Assembly (NCBI RefSeq): GCF_022867795.2
Contig: NZ_CP107006.1
Location: 4,712,001-4,776,000, forward strand
Source of the DNA: Chitinophaga horti
Lineage (GTDB): Bacteria; Bacteroidota; Bacteroidia; Chitinophagales; Chitinophagaceae
DNA length: 64,000 nt
Reading direction: 5' to 3'
Positions 42,975 to 51,081 of this stretch are shown here, piece after piece (the first letter of the stretch is position 1; the number at the start of each line of letters is the position of its first letter). The position numbers were made by a program, and so were the translations under genes. Under the pieces are notes generated by a model. That model was not told where the DNA came from and searched no databases. It saw only the letters and a program-made list of their open reading frames with translations.

Positions 42975-44153
42975 CTAATCATTTTCTGGAGTTAAACCTG
43001 CCAATTGAATTTCCAGTAGTTTTCTAAGCACGTTGTTTGGGTGAAGCATTTCCTCCAAAAGTTTAAACGCATTTAAGGCTGCCTCATATCGCTCCTGCTC
43101 CATAGCATTGTTAAACGCCAAGAGCGTATCCGCGTAAATGTCTGCCCTGGTATCCTTCAGCCCCATTACATCCTCCAAAATTTCCTCGACCGTCCAGCCC
43201 TGACATCCCCACTTTTGATTCAATAAAGGGTTTAGCCTAACCTGCCCATCTCGGTCTGCCGTAAGTGCGATAATTTCCTGGGACTTAGCTGCCTGAACCA
43301 TATGGGGGCTGTGCGTTGTACAGAAAAATTGAGTCCTTGGAAATACTTCTTTCAGGACTGTGTAGATTTTCGCTTGCCATGTAGGATGCAGATGTAGGTC
43401 CAACTCATCAATCATGATCACACCTTCAAAATCTCCGGCGTAAATGGGTTTGCTTTGGCTGCGCCCCTCAATCTCTTTAATAATGCCCAAGAGTATTGCT
43501 AAAGTTGATTTAAATCCAGCAGACAAGTACTCAAAGTATATGACGCCTTTTGGAGAGTTCAGGAAAATTTCATAAGTCGGCTTTACAGTATAAAACGTGA
43601 TCGAATCATCCAGCTTTGAAAAACATGATTTTGCCAACTCTAGATTTCGCTTCTGATATTCTCCAAGGCCTTCGTTCAAGGCCGAAAAAAGAGAACTTCG
43701 TATAAACCAGCTTTTTATTTCCCCGGGCACGATTCCTGTGTAGACTCGATGGGCGAAGGCACTTTGATCATAATGTGCCTCTCCTTCGAGATGTTTAAGT
43801 TTTTTATAAGGGATGTCACGAAGCAGTTTAATGTTAATGAAACTATTACTCCCTATGCTATTTTGACCTGAAATTGAAAAATCGCTCTGGCCAGCATCGA
43901 AACTCCGATTATCTATTTTAATGATTCGCTGCACACCGTCCTGATCATATTTTAACGTCCCAGAACCAGATTCGACGTTTGCTGATCTCTTGAGGAGTAA
44001 ATTATGAGAAAAAAATTGTCCGATAAAATCCAATATTGTCGTTTTCCCAACTCCATTTTTACCGCAAATCATATTGAACGTCGAATCTACTTTCAGTGAC
44101 AAATTACTGATCGGGCCTATATTTTCGATGCTAACTTCTAGTATCCTAAGCAT
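42975..44153 (-). CDS. ptuA: AAA/ABC-type ATPase, PtuA-like (Septu-type defence)
   Basis: A 392-residue SMC/OLD-related ATPase. Walker A G-K-N-G-V-G-K-T-T (31-39), Walker B V-I-M-I-D-E-L-D-L-H-L-H-P (about 245-257) and a downstream T-T-H-S-P-H motif, the switch His of RecF/OLD-like ATPases. The signature-like Y-L-S-A-G-F-K-S-T segment precedes Walker B. It is shorter than many PtuA proteins. The next gene (27 bases downstream) is an HNH nuclease, making a Septu-like pair. No reverse transcriptase gene is near, so it is not a retron module as far as visible. Confidence 0.82.
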   Translation of the reverse strand: MLRILEVSIENIGPISNLSLKVDSTFNMICGKNGVGKTTILDFIGQFFSHNLLLKRSANVESGSGTLKYDQDGVQRIIKIDNRSFDAGQSDFSISGQNSIGSNSFINIKLLRDIPYKKLKHLEGEAHYDQSAFAHRVYTGIVPGEIKSWFIRSSLFSALNEGLGEYQKRNLELAKSCFSKLDDSITFYTVKPTYEIFLNSPKGVIYFEYLSAGFKSTLAILLGIIKEIEGRSQSKPIYAGDFEGVIMIDELDLHLHPTWQAKIYTVLKEVFPRTQFFCTTHSPHMVQAAKSQEIIALTADRDGQVRLNPLLNQKWGCQGWTVEEILEDVMGLKDTRADIYADTLLAFNNAMEQERYEAALNAFKLLEEMLHPNNVLRKLLEIQLAGLTPEND

Positions 44154-44230
44154 GCATTATTTGTTTTGACATTAAGCCTAATTATTCTAATATAAGATGG
44201 ATATCCAACCCTAAACCGCTCATACGTTAA

Positions 44231-44578
44231 TCATTTGCAGTTTTCAAATGCCTTCTTTATAAGCTCATCTGGCACGGGCATCTTAGAATTGGGATCACGC
44301 AGATCGGTGAGCAACACTTCACTCACATCATCAAAAGTTTCTGCGCTTTTGCGGGTTTCAGCCATCCTGCGGGCGTCGCCATTAAGTGCGTAAGTCTTTT
44401 CGCCAGACCGGAAGTAAATCTCACTTTTTGCTAGTCCAGCACAATAAACCTCGATTTCCTCTACCGAAAATGGCCACTTGGCACCATAATCCTCCTTTTT
44501 AAAAACAACTCCCTGAGAATCTTCCGAACATGCAGCAAATGTTATCACGGCTAAAATTGGGAATACTGCTTTTTTCAT
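44231..44578 (-). CDS. DUF2511-like lipoprotein, copy 2 (115 aa)
   Basis: Paralogue of the gene at 39058: the mature parts are nearly identical (K-W-P-F-S-V-E-E-I-E-V-Y-C-A-G and T-Y-A-L-N-G-D-A-R), while the signal peptides (lipid Cys at 17, F-A-A-C) differ. The DNA match extends just beyond the stop codon (ACGTTAATCATTT occurs at both). Divergence is concentrated at the 5' end. The two copies bracket the pseudogenes, the HEPN-like gene and the Septu-like pair, pointing to duplication of a small unit. Function unknown. Confidence 0.82.
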   Translation of the reverse strand: MKKAVFPILAVITFAACSEDSQGVVFKKEDYGAKWPFSVEEIEVYCAGLAKSEIYFRSGEKTYALNGDARRMAETRKSAETFDDVSEVLLTDLRDPNSKMPVPDELIKKAFENCK

Positions 44579-44645
44579 AGCTATAGATTATAAACGTTTA
44601 GGGTAATAAGGTTTATTAAATTTTTGAACATGATGAAATGTCCGA

Positions 44646-45755
44646 CTAGGACACATCTTCAGCGCCATCCTCTGTTTTTCCAGGTTCATTTGGGTAGTTT
44701 ATACGCTGGTCTTCTTTGGAAATGACGATCTTAGCGATCTGCGTTGGATCAAACGGAATGTCCTTCAGTTCTCCAGTTGCCGGGTCGATAACTACAAGAT
44801 TCTTCAGCCTTTCCGGGTTGATTGTAAAACCCAATCCCGAAGCCTCCTGCATCGTGTCGGCACCTGACATGTCCCGCACTCGCCAGGGTATGTTAACGTC
44901 CTCCGCGTGATCGCCATCGAAATGCCCGGGGGGTAAGTACAACGCGCCAAACTCAGAAGAATAATTTTCAGTGTCGTTCTTCTGAAAAGGCATCGCTAGC
45001 TGAATCATTGTGTCTCCTGTAAAAACGTGAAGGGCATGAAGGGGAAATAATCCCGGCTGGATGCGGCGGTACAAGATTGCAAATGTATCGTGCTTACGCG
45101 GCAGTGCCGCAAATGCTACATTGAATATAGGATGTCCTACACACTTGACATCCTTTTTATGCGACAACATTAACTCCTCAATACATCTTCTATATCCGAG
45201 GAGATCATCATTATTCATCATGCAGAATCCGATATGCGCGAGTGCCTTAAAAACAGATATAGGCCTGTACCCCGGTTGCCGGAAAGATAGCTTATGCTCA
45301 CCCGTTTCCATATTCACTGAAAGATTCTTCCCAACTTCTATCTCCACAACATCCTCTAACCCAAGAATGTCTTTCACCGAAGCTTTAACTTCATTACCTG
45401 GAGCATCGAATGTCGGATAGCCTTTCTTTCCCTTAACTTTATTAAGCGTTCGATTTATGCCTAGAAAATTGGCAAGCTGCGCCTCGTACTTTCCAAAAAT
45501 CTTATTGCAGCTGTCGCATTCGAAATCAGATACAAGAGATTCATTTCCCAGTTGGTGGGGTATGATGTGAGCCTCATTTTTGAAAGTTGCCGCCGGGGTT
45601 CGTTTTCCACAAAAGCGGCAAACGCGTTCTTCGACCGGCCTTAATTCCCCTCCATCCACTACCGAGGAGATGATTTTCACGGGGGAATAATGGTCGAAAA
45701 AGATATCGGCCTCTCCATTCAGCTTACTATCATAAAGCGTATATGCTACTTGCAT
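44646..45755 (-). CDS. HNH endonuclease-domain protein (369 aa)
   Basis: An HNH-type nuclease with a zinc-ribbon-like frame: C46-x-x-C49 (V-C-R-F-C-G-K), E-A-H-I-I-P-H (H63 and H67) and C80-D-S-C83-N (E-C-D-S-C-N-K-I-F-G). This matches the HNH_5 style. The remaining 270 residues are unrecognised alpha/beta sequence. It is the last gene of a three-gene minus-strand operon with a 142-residue protein and a 73-residue membrane protein upstream. Such a nuclease with membrane and unknown partners is a plausible defence module. Confidence 0.78.
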   Translation of the reverse strand: MQVAYTLYDSKLNGEADIFFDHYSPVKIISSVVDGGELRPVEERVCRFCGKRTPAATFKNEAHIIPHQLGNESLVSDFECDSCNKIFGKYEAQLANFLGINRTLNKVKGKKGYPTFDAPGNEVKASVKDILGLEDVVEIEVGKNLSVNMETGEHKLSFRQPGYRPISVFKALAHIGFCMMNNDDLLGYRRCIEELMLSHKKDVKCVGHPIFNVAFAALPRKHDTFAILYRRIQPGLFPLHALHVFTGDTMIQLAMPFQKNDTENYSSEFGALYLPPGHFDGDHAEDVNIPWRVRDMSGADTMQEASGLGFTINPERLKNLVVIDPATGELKDIPFDPTQIAKIVISKEDQRINYPNEPGKTEDGAEDVS

Positions 45756-45797
45756 TAGGAATAATTCGAGTGTTATAAATTAATAGTCAATGGAAGT

Positions 45798-46226
45798 CTA
45801 TTTACCTTTCTTTCGCTTCTTGGATTCCTCTATTGCTTCTTTTAACTGTAACTTTTCGAGTTCTGCATGAAATTTATGTCCCAATTCCGATGTTCTGTAG
45901 ACAATTTCACGTATGTGTGGAAGGTGCTGATTGGGCGTTTCTGTAGCAGTAATAAGCCCATAGCCGAGCAATTTGGGAGATAATATACTGTATCCATAGG
46001 CACCGTCTTGCCGGTCTTCTCCGTCCAAGCCAGCATTGTACCTCGTATAATATATCTGGAACAAATCCAGCAAACATTCACTAGGTGGCTGTTGTCCACT
46101 CAATTCCATTCCTTTGGTTGTAAAAAGAAGATTTTGGGAAATCATTTGATTGTATAGTTTCCTAAAAGTGAAATTCCCCATCGGTTGATCCCAAAACGGC
46201 TCCTTCCTTTTTACAAACAACTTCAT
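45798..46226 (-). CDS. Unknown protein in the HNH operon (142 aa)
   Basis: A 142-residue soluble-looking protein with a basic C-terminus (E-E-S-K-K-R-K-K-G-K). A central helix-rich region includes S-P-K-L-L-G-Y-G-L-I-T-A-T-E, which resembles the recognition part of winged-helix proteins. It lies 42 bases upstream of the HNH gene and 9 bases after the small membrane protein, so the three are co-transcribed. Function unknown; DNA binding is possible. Confidence 0.62.
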   Translation of the reverse strand: MKLFVKRKEPFWDQPMGNFTFRKLYNQMISQNLLFTTKGMELSGQQPPSECLLDLFQIYYTRYNAGLDGEDRQDGAYGYSILSPKLLGYGLITATETPNQHLPHIREIVYRTSELGHKFHAELEKLQLKEAIEESKKRKKGK

Positions 46227-46235
46227 GACTTTTCA

Positions 46236-46457
46236 TTAAGAAGAAAAGGCGAAAGCCAGATAATAAGAGGTAGGGGGTACAGGAAAGGTTAGAAGTCTTA
46301 AAACAAACCCATAAATATCTCCCCAGCTTTGTTGGGTTATTTTTGCCCAAGCAAAAATAACTGCTGTAATAATACCCGTGGAAATCAACTTGCTCCAAAC
46401 TGGATCTCGCCACACATTTTGCATCCCGGGCCATACTTTCTCTTTGAAGAAGGCCAT
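46236..46457 (-). CDS. Small membrane protein with a D-P-V-W-S-K motif (73 aa)
   Basis: A 73-residue protein with one strong hydrophobic segment (about 25-40, I-S-T-G-I-I-T-A-V-I-F-A-W-A) and a second weaker one (about 47-70). The R-D-P-V-W-S-K-L-I-S-T-G-I stretch resembles the membrane anchor that precedes effector domains in several bacterial conflict proteins. It is the first gene of the HNH operon. An anchor or effector function is inference from motif and position. Confidence 0.6.
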   Translation of the reverse strand: MAFFKEKVWPGMQNVWRDPVWSKLISTGIITAVIFAWAKITQQSWGDIYGFVLRLLTFPVPPTSYYLAFAFSS

Positions 46458-46692
46458 AGCGAAAATTTGACTTCAAATATAAGGTTTATACTGTATAAAG
46501 CAGGTCACTAAATAAATGGCAACAGGCCTCTAACCCCGGAGAACTTCCGAGACTATTCGTTTAGCCAGATGGTATACTGCAATCGTTTCGCACAAATAAT
46601 CAATAAATTCAAGTTGCGATTTTTAAAGTTTTCATTTTTATGGAGAAGCCTCGCATCCGCGGGGCTTATTCATAGCCTTAAATCTACCGTAT

Positions 46693-47037
46693 ATGCATTT
46701 AAGCAATGAAGATGTACGCATCATCAACGAAGTCCGTTCCTACCTGGACAAAAACATTCCTGCCCGATTAAAAATAGCTGAGCTTGTCAACCTGTCCCGA
46801 CTTTCGCGAACGAAACTCACCCGGGGGTTTAACTTCTTATTTCAAACTCCTATTCATCAATACTGGCTGGATTTAGCGATGAGCTACGCAAAGCAACAGC
46901 TTGAACGAGGCACAACAAAAAAAGCCGTCGCCCAGTCACTTGGCTATGCGAACGTAAAAGTCTTCTCCCGTGCATACGCGCTTCACCACGGTATTACCCC
47001 AGCGCAAGAAGCGATAAGCGATATGAAGTGTGCCTAG
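46693..47037 (+). CDS. Short AraC-type HTH regulator (114 aa)
   Basis: A stand-alone AraC DNA-binding domain without sensor domain: first helix-turn-helix with I-A-E-L-V-N-L-S-R-L-S-R-T-K-L-T-R-G-F and second with K-K-A-V-A-Q-S-L-G-Y-A-N-V-K-V-F-S-R-A-Y. A truncated relative is at 40434 and a third at 47201. No ligand-binding domain is present. Its target may be local accessory genes. Confidence 0.85.
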   Translation: MHLSNEDVRIINEVRSYLDKNIPARLKIAELVNLSRLSRTKLTRGFNFLFQTPIHQYWLDLAMSYAKQQLERGTTKKAVAQSLGYANVKVFSRAYALHHGITPAQEAISDMKCA

Positions 47038-47200
47038 CTTAGTCACCCACTATATGCTAAAAATTCAAATTGATGACCCGTTCATGATTCACACTGGAAA
47101 TCATATTTCAGTACCTGATCTTAATTTGAAGTGTAAATCGTGTAAAGAATTTTCAAACAAAGGCAGGCAGCCGCTTCGCCCGCCAGTAGAATATTAAACA

Positions 47201-47542
47201 ATGAACCTTAGCTCCGAGGATATCTCACGCATTCAGCAAGTCTATGATCTCATTAAAGCGCAGCCTGAACGAAAGCATGACCAGAACACGCTTTCCAGGC
47301 TAGCAGGCATGGGACACACGAAGCTTCACGAGAGCTTTAAGTTTCTATATCAAATCTCAATCGCGAGATTCAAACTGGAACATAGCATGCGAAAAGCGAA
47401 GGCTATGTTAGCGGATGGACGTATGATTAAAGAAGTATCAGTTGCCCTTGGATACAATACTGTAGCGAATTTCAGTCGCGCATTTTTCAAATGTTTTGGC
47501 GAGCGACCAGCTGATTATCGCGCGCGAAAATATCGCGGTTAA
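47201..47542 (+). CDS. Short AraC-type HTH regulator (113 aa)
   Basis: A second stand-alone AraC DNA-binding domain: L-S-R-L-A-G-M-G-H-T-K-L-H-E-S-F-K-F-L-Y in the first HTH and I-K-E-V-S-V-A-L-G-Y-N-T-V-A-N-F-S-R-A-F-F-K in the second, ending in the typical R-P-A-D-Y-R-A-R. It follows the first after 163 bases on the same strand. The two differ considerably, so they are old paralogues. It is the last gene before the secreted-peptide region. Confidence 0.85.
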   Translation: MNLSSEDISRIQQVYDLIKAQPERKHDQNTLSRLAGMGHTKLHESFKFLYQISIARFKLEHSMRKAKAMLADGRMIKEVSVALGYNTVANFSRAFFKCFGERPADYRARKYRG

Positions 47543-48074
47543 AAACGTACAAAATGACAACAGAAAAATTTGTTGAATAACGAAGATGATTTTAAATTGC
47601 ATGAAGAAAGTAACAATAAACCTTAACCCTTAGCCAAGAGAGTATGAGGCCACGTTTATAAATACACTTTAATCTTGTATTGCCCGGAACCTTGATTTTT
47701 AGAATAGCTTAAGAACAATTGTTAATCTCTGGAGTAATACCAAAAATTATCAAGATTTAGTGTTTGATGAAACCCTCTTCATGCCGCAGGCATTGCGGGA
47801 GGGTACCTACTCAACCCATGCCTTCTTTTTCATAATAACAGCAGTTAGAAGAGCCGAACTGGAGAAAGTGTGCACAGGCTGCGCGCGCCTGCTACATATT
47901 TTATATTGAGAGTACGAAGCGTTCCTTTGCTGTGTATCTGATAAAAATTACCGGTACGAAACCAAATGTTTTCAGCTTTGGCGCTGGCTAACTATCGTGT
48001 ATTTCTGTGTTTTTATTATGCAACCGCCGCTATTGGTTTCGCGACTAACACGTTCACCAGAAACATTCAATTCT
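47543..48074. other. 532-base gap upstream of the MauE-like gene
   Basis: Between the second AraC regulator and the MauE-like gene. A short hairpin occurs at about 47790-47805 (GCCGCAGGCATTGCGG). The right part must hold the promoter of the peptide operon, but I could not identify a clear TTG/TAnnTTTG pair. Confidence 0.4.
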
Positions 48075-48530
48075 ATGAGCTTTCTAGCAGTAAACAGACA
48101 AGTGAAAACAAACGGAAAATACGCTAGTCTTTTCGTCTACTTGATCGTATTTATTCTATCCGTACTATTCTTATATACGGCTTTAGATAAATTTCAGACA
48201 ATTCAAAAATTTACTGATATCATGGGCCGAATTTACCTGCCAGCTTTTTTGGTACCAATCGTGGCATGGGGAATACCAATTGTGGAAGTGATAATCGTGA
48301 CTGCATTACTACTACCAAAATTCAGACATTGGGGTTTACTCGCCTCTGCGATACTGCTAGCCATCTTCACCATATATATTACAGTTCTAAAGTTAACCGG
48401 ATTAAAACTACCCTGTAACTGCGGCGGAATAATTAGTTCGCTCTCATGGTGGAACCATATAATACTTAACACCGTACTCCTGATTGCAGCATCAATCGCA
48501 TATAAGATTGAAGCAAAAAGGGGATACTAA
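48075..48530 (+). CDS. MauE/DoxX-like redox-associated membrane protein
   Basis: A 151-residue protein with four membrane segments (about 18-36, 57-80, 87-105, 127-145) and the conserved L-K-L-P-C-N-C-G-G-I-I-S-S-L-S-W sequence with Cys 114 and Cys 116 between segments three and four. MauE/DoxX-like proteins pass reducing or oxidizing power across the membrane for thiol chemistry. I chose the ATG at 48075; an upstream in-frame start from 47997 is possible but adds a non-membrane tail. It precedes the array of secreted two-Cys proteins by 12 bases, so its likely substrates are those proteins or TlpA. Confidence 0.82.
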   Translation: MSFLAVNRQVKTNGKYASLFVYLIVFILSVLFLYTALDKFQTIQKFTDIMGRIYLPAFLVPIVAWGIPIVEVIIVTALLLPKFRHWGLLASAILLAIFTIYITVLKLTGLKLPCNCGGIISSLSWWNHIILNTVLLIAASIAYKIEAKRGY

Positions 48531-48542
48531 AAGATATCAAAA

Positions 48543-48848
48543 ATGAAAAACAAAATATTAGCGTTTTTCGTAGTCGTTCTTGCAACAGGTCTACAATTTG
48601 TAAAAGCCGATCAAAAAAAATCATCTGGACCGGGGACCGTGTATGCACAAACGAGTCCTGGAGTATATGAAGCCTTATTTTGGCCTTATTATCCAGAATT
48701 ATTTTGTACGGAATCGTACCCTTTTCCCTGCGCATTTACGCAGCCATCAGGTGACTACTCGATATATCCAAATACAATTACCTACGCGACAGCGGTTAGC
48801 AACTTTTTCTATGCTTCCGAATACAATGGATTGTATTATGGCGAATAG
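48543..48848 (+). CDS. Secreted two-cysteine peptide, array member 1 (101 aa)
   Basis: Signal peptide about 1-22 (F-V-K-A-D). The mature part follows the family plan: Y-x-Q-T-S-P-G-V-Y-E-A, P-Y-Y-P-E-L-F-C, seven residues, C-A-F, then G-D-x-x-x-Y and a final G-L-Y. The Cys pair is C-x7-C here, one residue longer than in the others. It starts 12 bases after the MauE-like gene and is the most diverged member after member 2. I see no lipobox. The family resembles small secreted Bacteroidota proteins of the DUF6520 type, but I am not certain. Confidence 0.75.
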   Translation: MKNKILAFFVVVLATGLQFVKADQKKSSGPGTVYAQTSPGVYEALFWPYYPELFCTESYPFPCAFTQPSGDYSIYPNTITYATAVSNFFYASEYNGLYYGE

Positions 48849-48905
48849 TTCGCATACTAGGAAGCTATAATGCATTCGCAACAGACATCGTTTAAAGTTT
48901 TAAAC

Positions 48906-49193
48906 ATGAGTAACGCATTTTTGGTTACAGCCGTGCTTTTTGCAACATTCGTTGTAACTAGAGCTACAAAACTTAAAAAAGTATCTGAAAGAATATATGT
49001 CCATGTTAGTCCGGGTGTCTACCAAAGGTTGATTCAACTTTACGCACCATCAATCCGTTGTTTCGAAGACAGTAACCCATGCGCATATATACAGCCATCT
49101 GACGATCATAAAATCTACCATGCGGTTTCACAGGATTTCGCGGAAAGAAATGGATGGATTAAGGAACATAATGGGATTTATGAGTTTGATTGA
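48906..49193 (+). CDS. Secreted two-cysteine peptide, array member 2 (95 aa)
   Basis: Starts at the ATG at 48906 with a signal peptide of about 20 residues (V-V-T-R-A-T). Core: V-S-P-G-V-Y-Q-R-L-I-Q, Y-A-P-S-I-R-C, six residues, N-P-C-A-Y, then D-D-H-K-I-Y and a final G-I-Y. It is the most diverged member. Upstream in-frame extension to 48870 is unlikely. Spacing of 57 bases from member 1. Confidence 0.72.
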   Translation: MSNAFLVTAVLFATFVVTRATKLKKVSERIYVHVSPGVYQRLIQLYAPSIRCFEDSNPCAYIQPSDDHKIYHAVSQDFAERNGWIKEHNGIYEFD

Positions 49194-49284
49194 TAAAGGA
49201 TATCCATTATCAGCGCCACGAAAAAGTCGATCTATGTAATTGCATACAAAAATGCACTACTCACTGACGCTAAATTAGCCTTAC

Positions 49285-49584
49285 ATGAAAGAGGGTATAT
49301 TAACATTAACAGCAATATCATTAGCCATGGGAGCATCGGCAGTATTAAACCGGATTTACGTTGCCCCGGGGGACAGGTATATTCAAGTTAGTATGGGTAC
49401 GTACGAACTACTAACTGCACCATACTATCCGTCTCTTTATTGCGACTATGGACAGAACCCATGCTCTTTTATTGTGCCACCCGGAGATAATAATGCATAT
49501 GGATCACAAATTTCCCTGCAAACGGCCTTGGATAACGACTTTATACCAAGTGATGAGGGAATTTATGAACCTCCGGGTGATTGA
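49285..49584 (+). CDS. Secreted two-cysteine peptide, array member 3 (99 aa)
   Basis: Signal peptide about 1-19 (M-G-A-S-A), then A-P-G-D-R-Y-I-Q-V-S-M-G-T-Y-E-L-L, P-Y-Y-P-S-L-Y-C, six residues, N-P-C-S-F-I-V-P-P-G-D-N-N-A-Y-G and a final G-I-Y. It belongs to the closely related subgroup with members 4, 5 and 6. The Cys pair is C-x6-C. An A-P-G-D tetrapeptide at the mature N-terminus is shared. Confidence 0.78.
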   Translation: MKEGILTLTAISLAMGASAVLNRIYVAPGDRYIQVSMGTYELLTAPYYPSLYCDYGQNPCSFIVPPGDNNAYGSQISLQTALDNDFIPSDEGIYEPPGD

Positions 49585-49624
49585 GGAACGACCTCGTATT
49601 TCAATAATATTCAAGCTCTAAAAA

Positions 49625-49917
49625 ATGAAAAACATATTACTTGCATTATCTGTGTTTTGCAGTGCATTGACGGCTAAATCAATAACTAAACCTGTAGCAA
49701 CTGTCCCTGGAAACGTTTATACTTAGATAGAGGCTGGAATTTACGGAAGAAGTATTGGGCCATATGATCCCTCACTATGCGAAGAGGGTCCAAATCCCTG
49801 CAGCTTCACTGTTCCCGCAGGAGACCACACAGTATATCCAAAATAGGCTTTCATTAAGCCAAGCTATTCTGTCGGGGCTAATCCCAGGTGATTTAGGCAT
49901 ATGTAGAAATATGTAAA
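49625..49917 (+). pseudogene. Decayed array copy between members 3 and 4
   Basis: Starts with ATG AAA AAC ATA (M-K-N-I-L-L-A-L) and keeps the Y-D-P-S-L-C and N-P-C-S-F-T-V-P-A-G-D core, but an in-frame TAG stops translation at the position of the conserved Gln before S/T-P-G-V-Y, and a second stop follows. The rest has drifted. A single CAG-to-TAG change could have killed it. Confidence 0.8.
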
Positions 49918-49947
49918 CTTCAACTATTGACTAAAAATTTTGATACA

Positions 49948-50241
49948 ATGAAAAATTTATTTCTCGTTTTAGCTGTGGCGTGCACCGCTTTTACAGCTAC
50001 TGCAATATCCAAATCGTATATGACTCCTGGTGACCTCTATGTGCAAACTAGTCCAGGAGTGTATACACTCTTTACAGGCCCATACCAGCCATCTCTTTAC
50101 TGTCGTGAGGACTTAAATCCTTGTTCATTTACGGTTCCTCCTGGAGACAATACAACCTATGGCTCCATGATAACGATGCAAACTGCTATAAGTAATCACT
50201 TAATCCCATCTGAAGGAGAAGGTCTCTACGAAGCACCTTGA
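49948..50241 (+). CDS. Secreted two-cysteine peptide, array member 4 (97 aa)
   Basis: Starts at the ATG at 49948, not at the in-frame TTG at 49927. Signal peptide about 1-18 (T-A-T-A), then P-G-D-L-Y-V-Q-T-S-P-G-V-Y-T-L-F-T-G-P-Y-Q-P-S-L-Y-C, six residues, N-P-C-S-F-T-V-P-P-G-D-N-T-T-Y-G, I-T-M-Q-T-A-I-S-N and a final G-L-Y. Nearly the consensus of the family. C-x6-C. Confidence 0.8.
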   Translation: MKNLFLVLAVACTAFTATAISKSYMTPGDLYVQTSPGVYTLFTGPYQPSLYCREDLNPCSFTVPPGDNTTYGSMITMQTAISNHLIPSEGEGLYEAP

Positions 50242-50326
50242 TCTATAAAACGCTTTTATTAAGCTAACAAAATCCAGACGCAAAATCTACAAAAGCAAAC
50301 CATTCAATTCAAATTAAAAATAGCAT

Positions 50327-50617
50327 ATGAAAAATATAATTCTGGTGATGGCTGTGATTTGCACAAGTTTCGCTGCTACCGCAATAACTAAATCAATCGT
50401 AGCTCCTGGTGACCGTTATGTGCAGACTAGTCCAAGTGTCTACACACTGCTTACAATACCATATTCTCCTTCTATGTACTGTGATGAAGGCGAAAACCCG
50501 TGCTCGTATAAAGTACCTAATGGTGACAATACTATCTACGGCTCCACAATATCGATTCAGACAGCTATCAATAATGCCTTTATACCAGATGCGGATGGCA
50601 TTTATGTCATGAACTAA
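50327..50617 (+). CDS. Secreted two-cysteine peptide, array member 5 (96 aa)
   Basis: Signal peptide about 1-18 (A-A-T-A), then A-P-G-D-R-Y-V-Q-T-S-P-S-V-Y-T-L-L-T, P-Y-S-P-S-M-Y-C, six residues, N-P-C-S-Y-K-V-P-N-G-D-N-T-I-Y-G, I-S-I-Q-T-A-I-N-N and a final G-I-Y. C-x6-C. Close to members 4 and 6. The 85-base spacer to member 4 could carry an independent ribosome-binding site. Confidence 0.8.
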   Translation: MKNIILVMAVICTSFAATAITKSIVAPGDRYVQTSPSVYTLLTIPYSPSMYCDEGENPCSYKVPNGDNTIYGSTISIQTAINNAFIPDADGIYVMN

Positions 50618-50732
50618 TTGCATCATATCATCATAAACATTTAAATAAGAGATCTTCACACGTGCGATGACAGGCTAAAAGCTATGTCCCTTAAAAATCT
50701 AGCGATTATTCTTAAACTAAAAAAGATGCAAA

Positions 50733-50973
50733 ATGAAAAACGTACTTTTTTCATTAGCTGGCCCCTGGTGACCGTTATATTCAGGTTAGCCAGTTGAATA
50801 TAACCCAGCTGACCGGACCTTATGAGCAATCACTTTACTGTAATAATCAGCAAATCCATGTTATTATGCAGCGCCCGTTGGTGACAATATAGCATATGGA
50901 AATTAAGTTACCCTACACAGCCCAGAGCAGGTGCTTCATTGCCCATGCAGAAGGAATTTACGATTTGCCTTAA
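50733..50973 (+). pseudogene. Decayed array copy between members 5 and 6
   Basis: Opens ATG AAA AAC GTA (M-K-N-V-L-F-S-L-A) like member 6, then loses the end of the signal peptide by a deletion and stops at TGA. Further fragments such as CTGACCGGACCTTATGAG and CGTTGGTGACAATATAGCAT correspond to the T-G-P-Y and G-D-N-T-Y parts in shifted frames. It ends at TAA 50971-50973 where the family normally ends. Confidence 0.8.
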
Positions 50974-51081
50974 TCTTCGATTTACCACGAAGTCAAAATA
51001 ATTCACATGTGTAATAACAGGTTAAAAGCCGCGTCCTGCGAAAATGTGGCGACTATTTCTAAAAAACAAAAAAAGCAAAAA

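Noticed and set aside
42234-44153. Retron interpretation of the ATPase/HNH pair
   Set aside because: No reverse transcriptase gene or msr/msd-like structure was seen near it.
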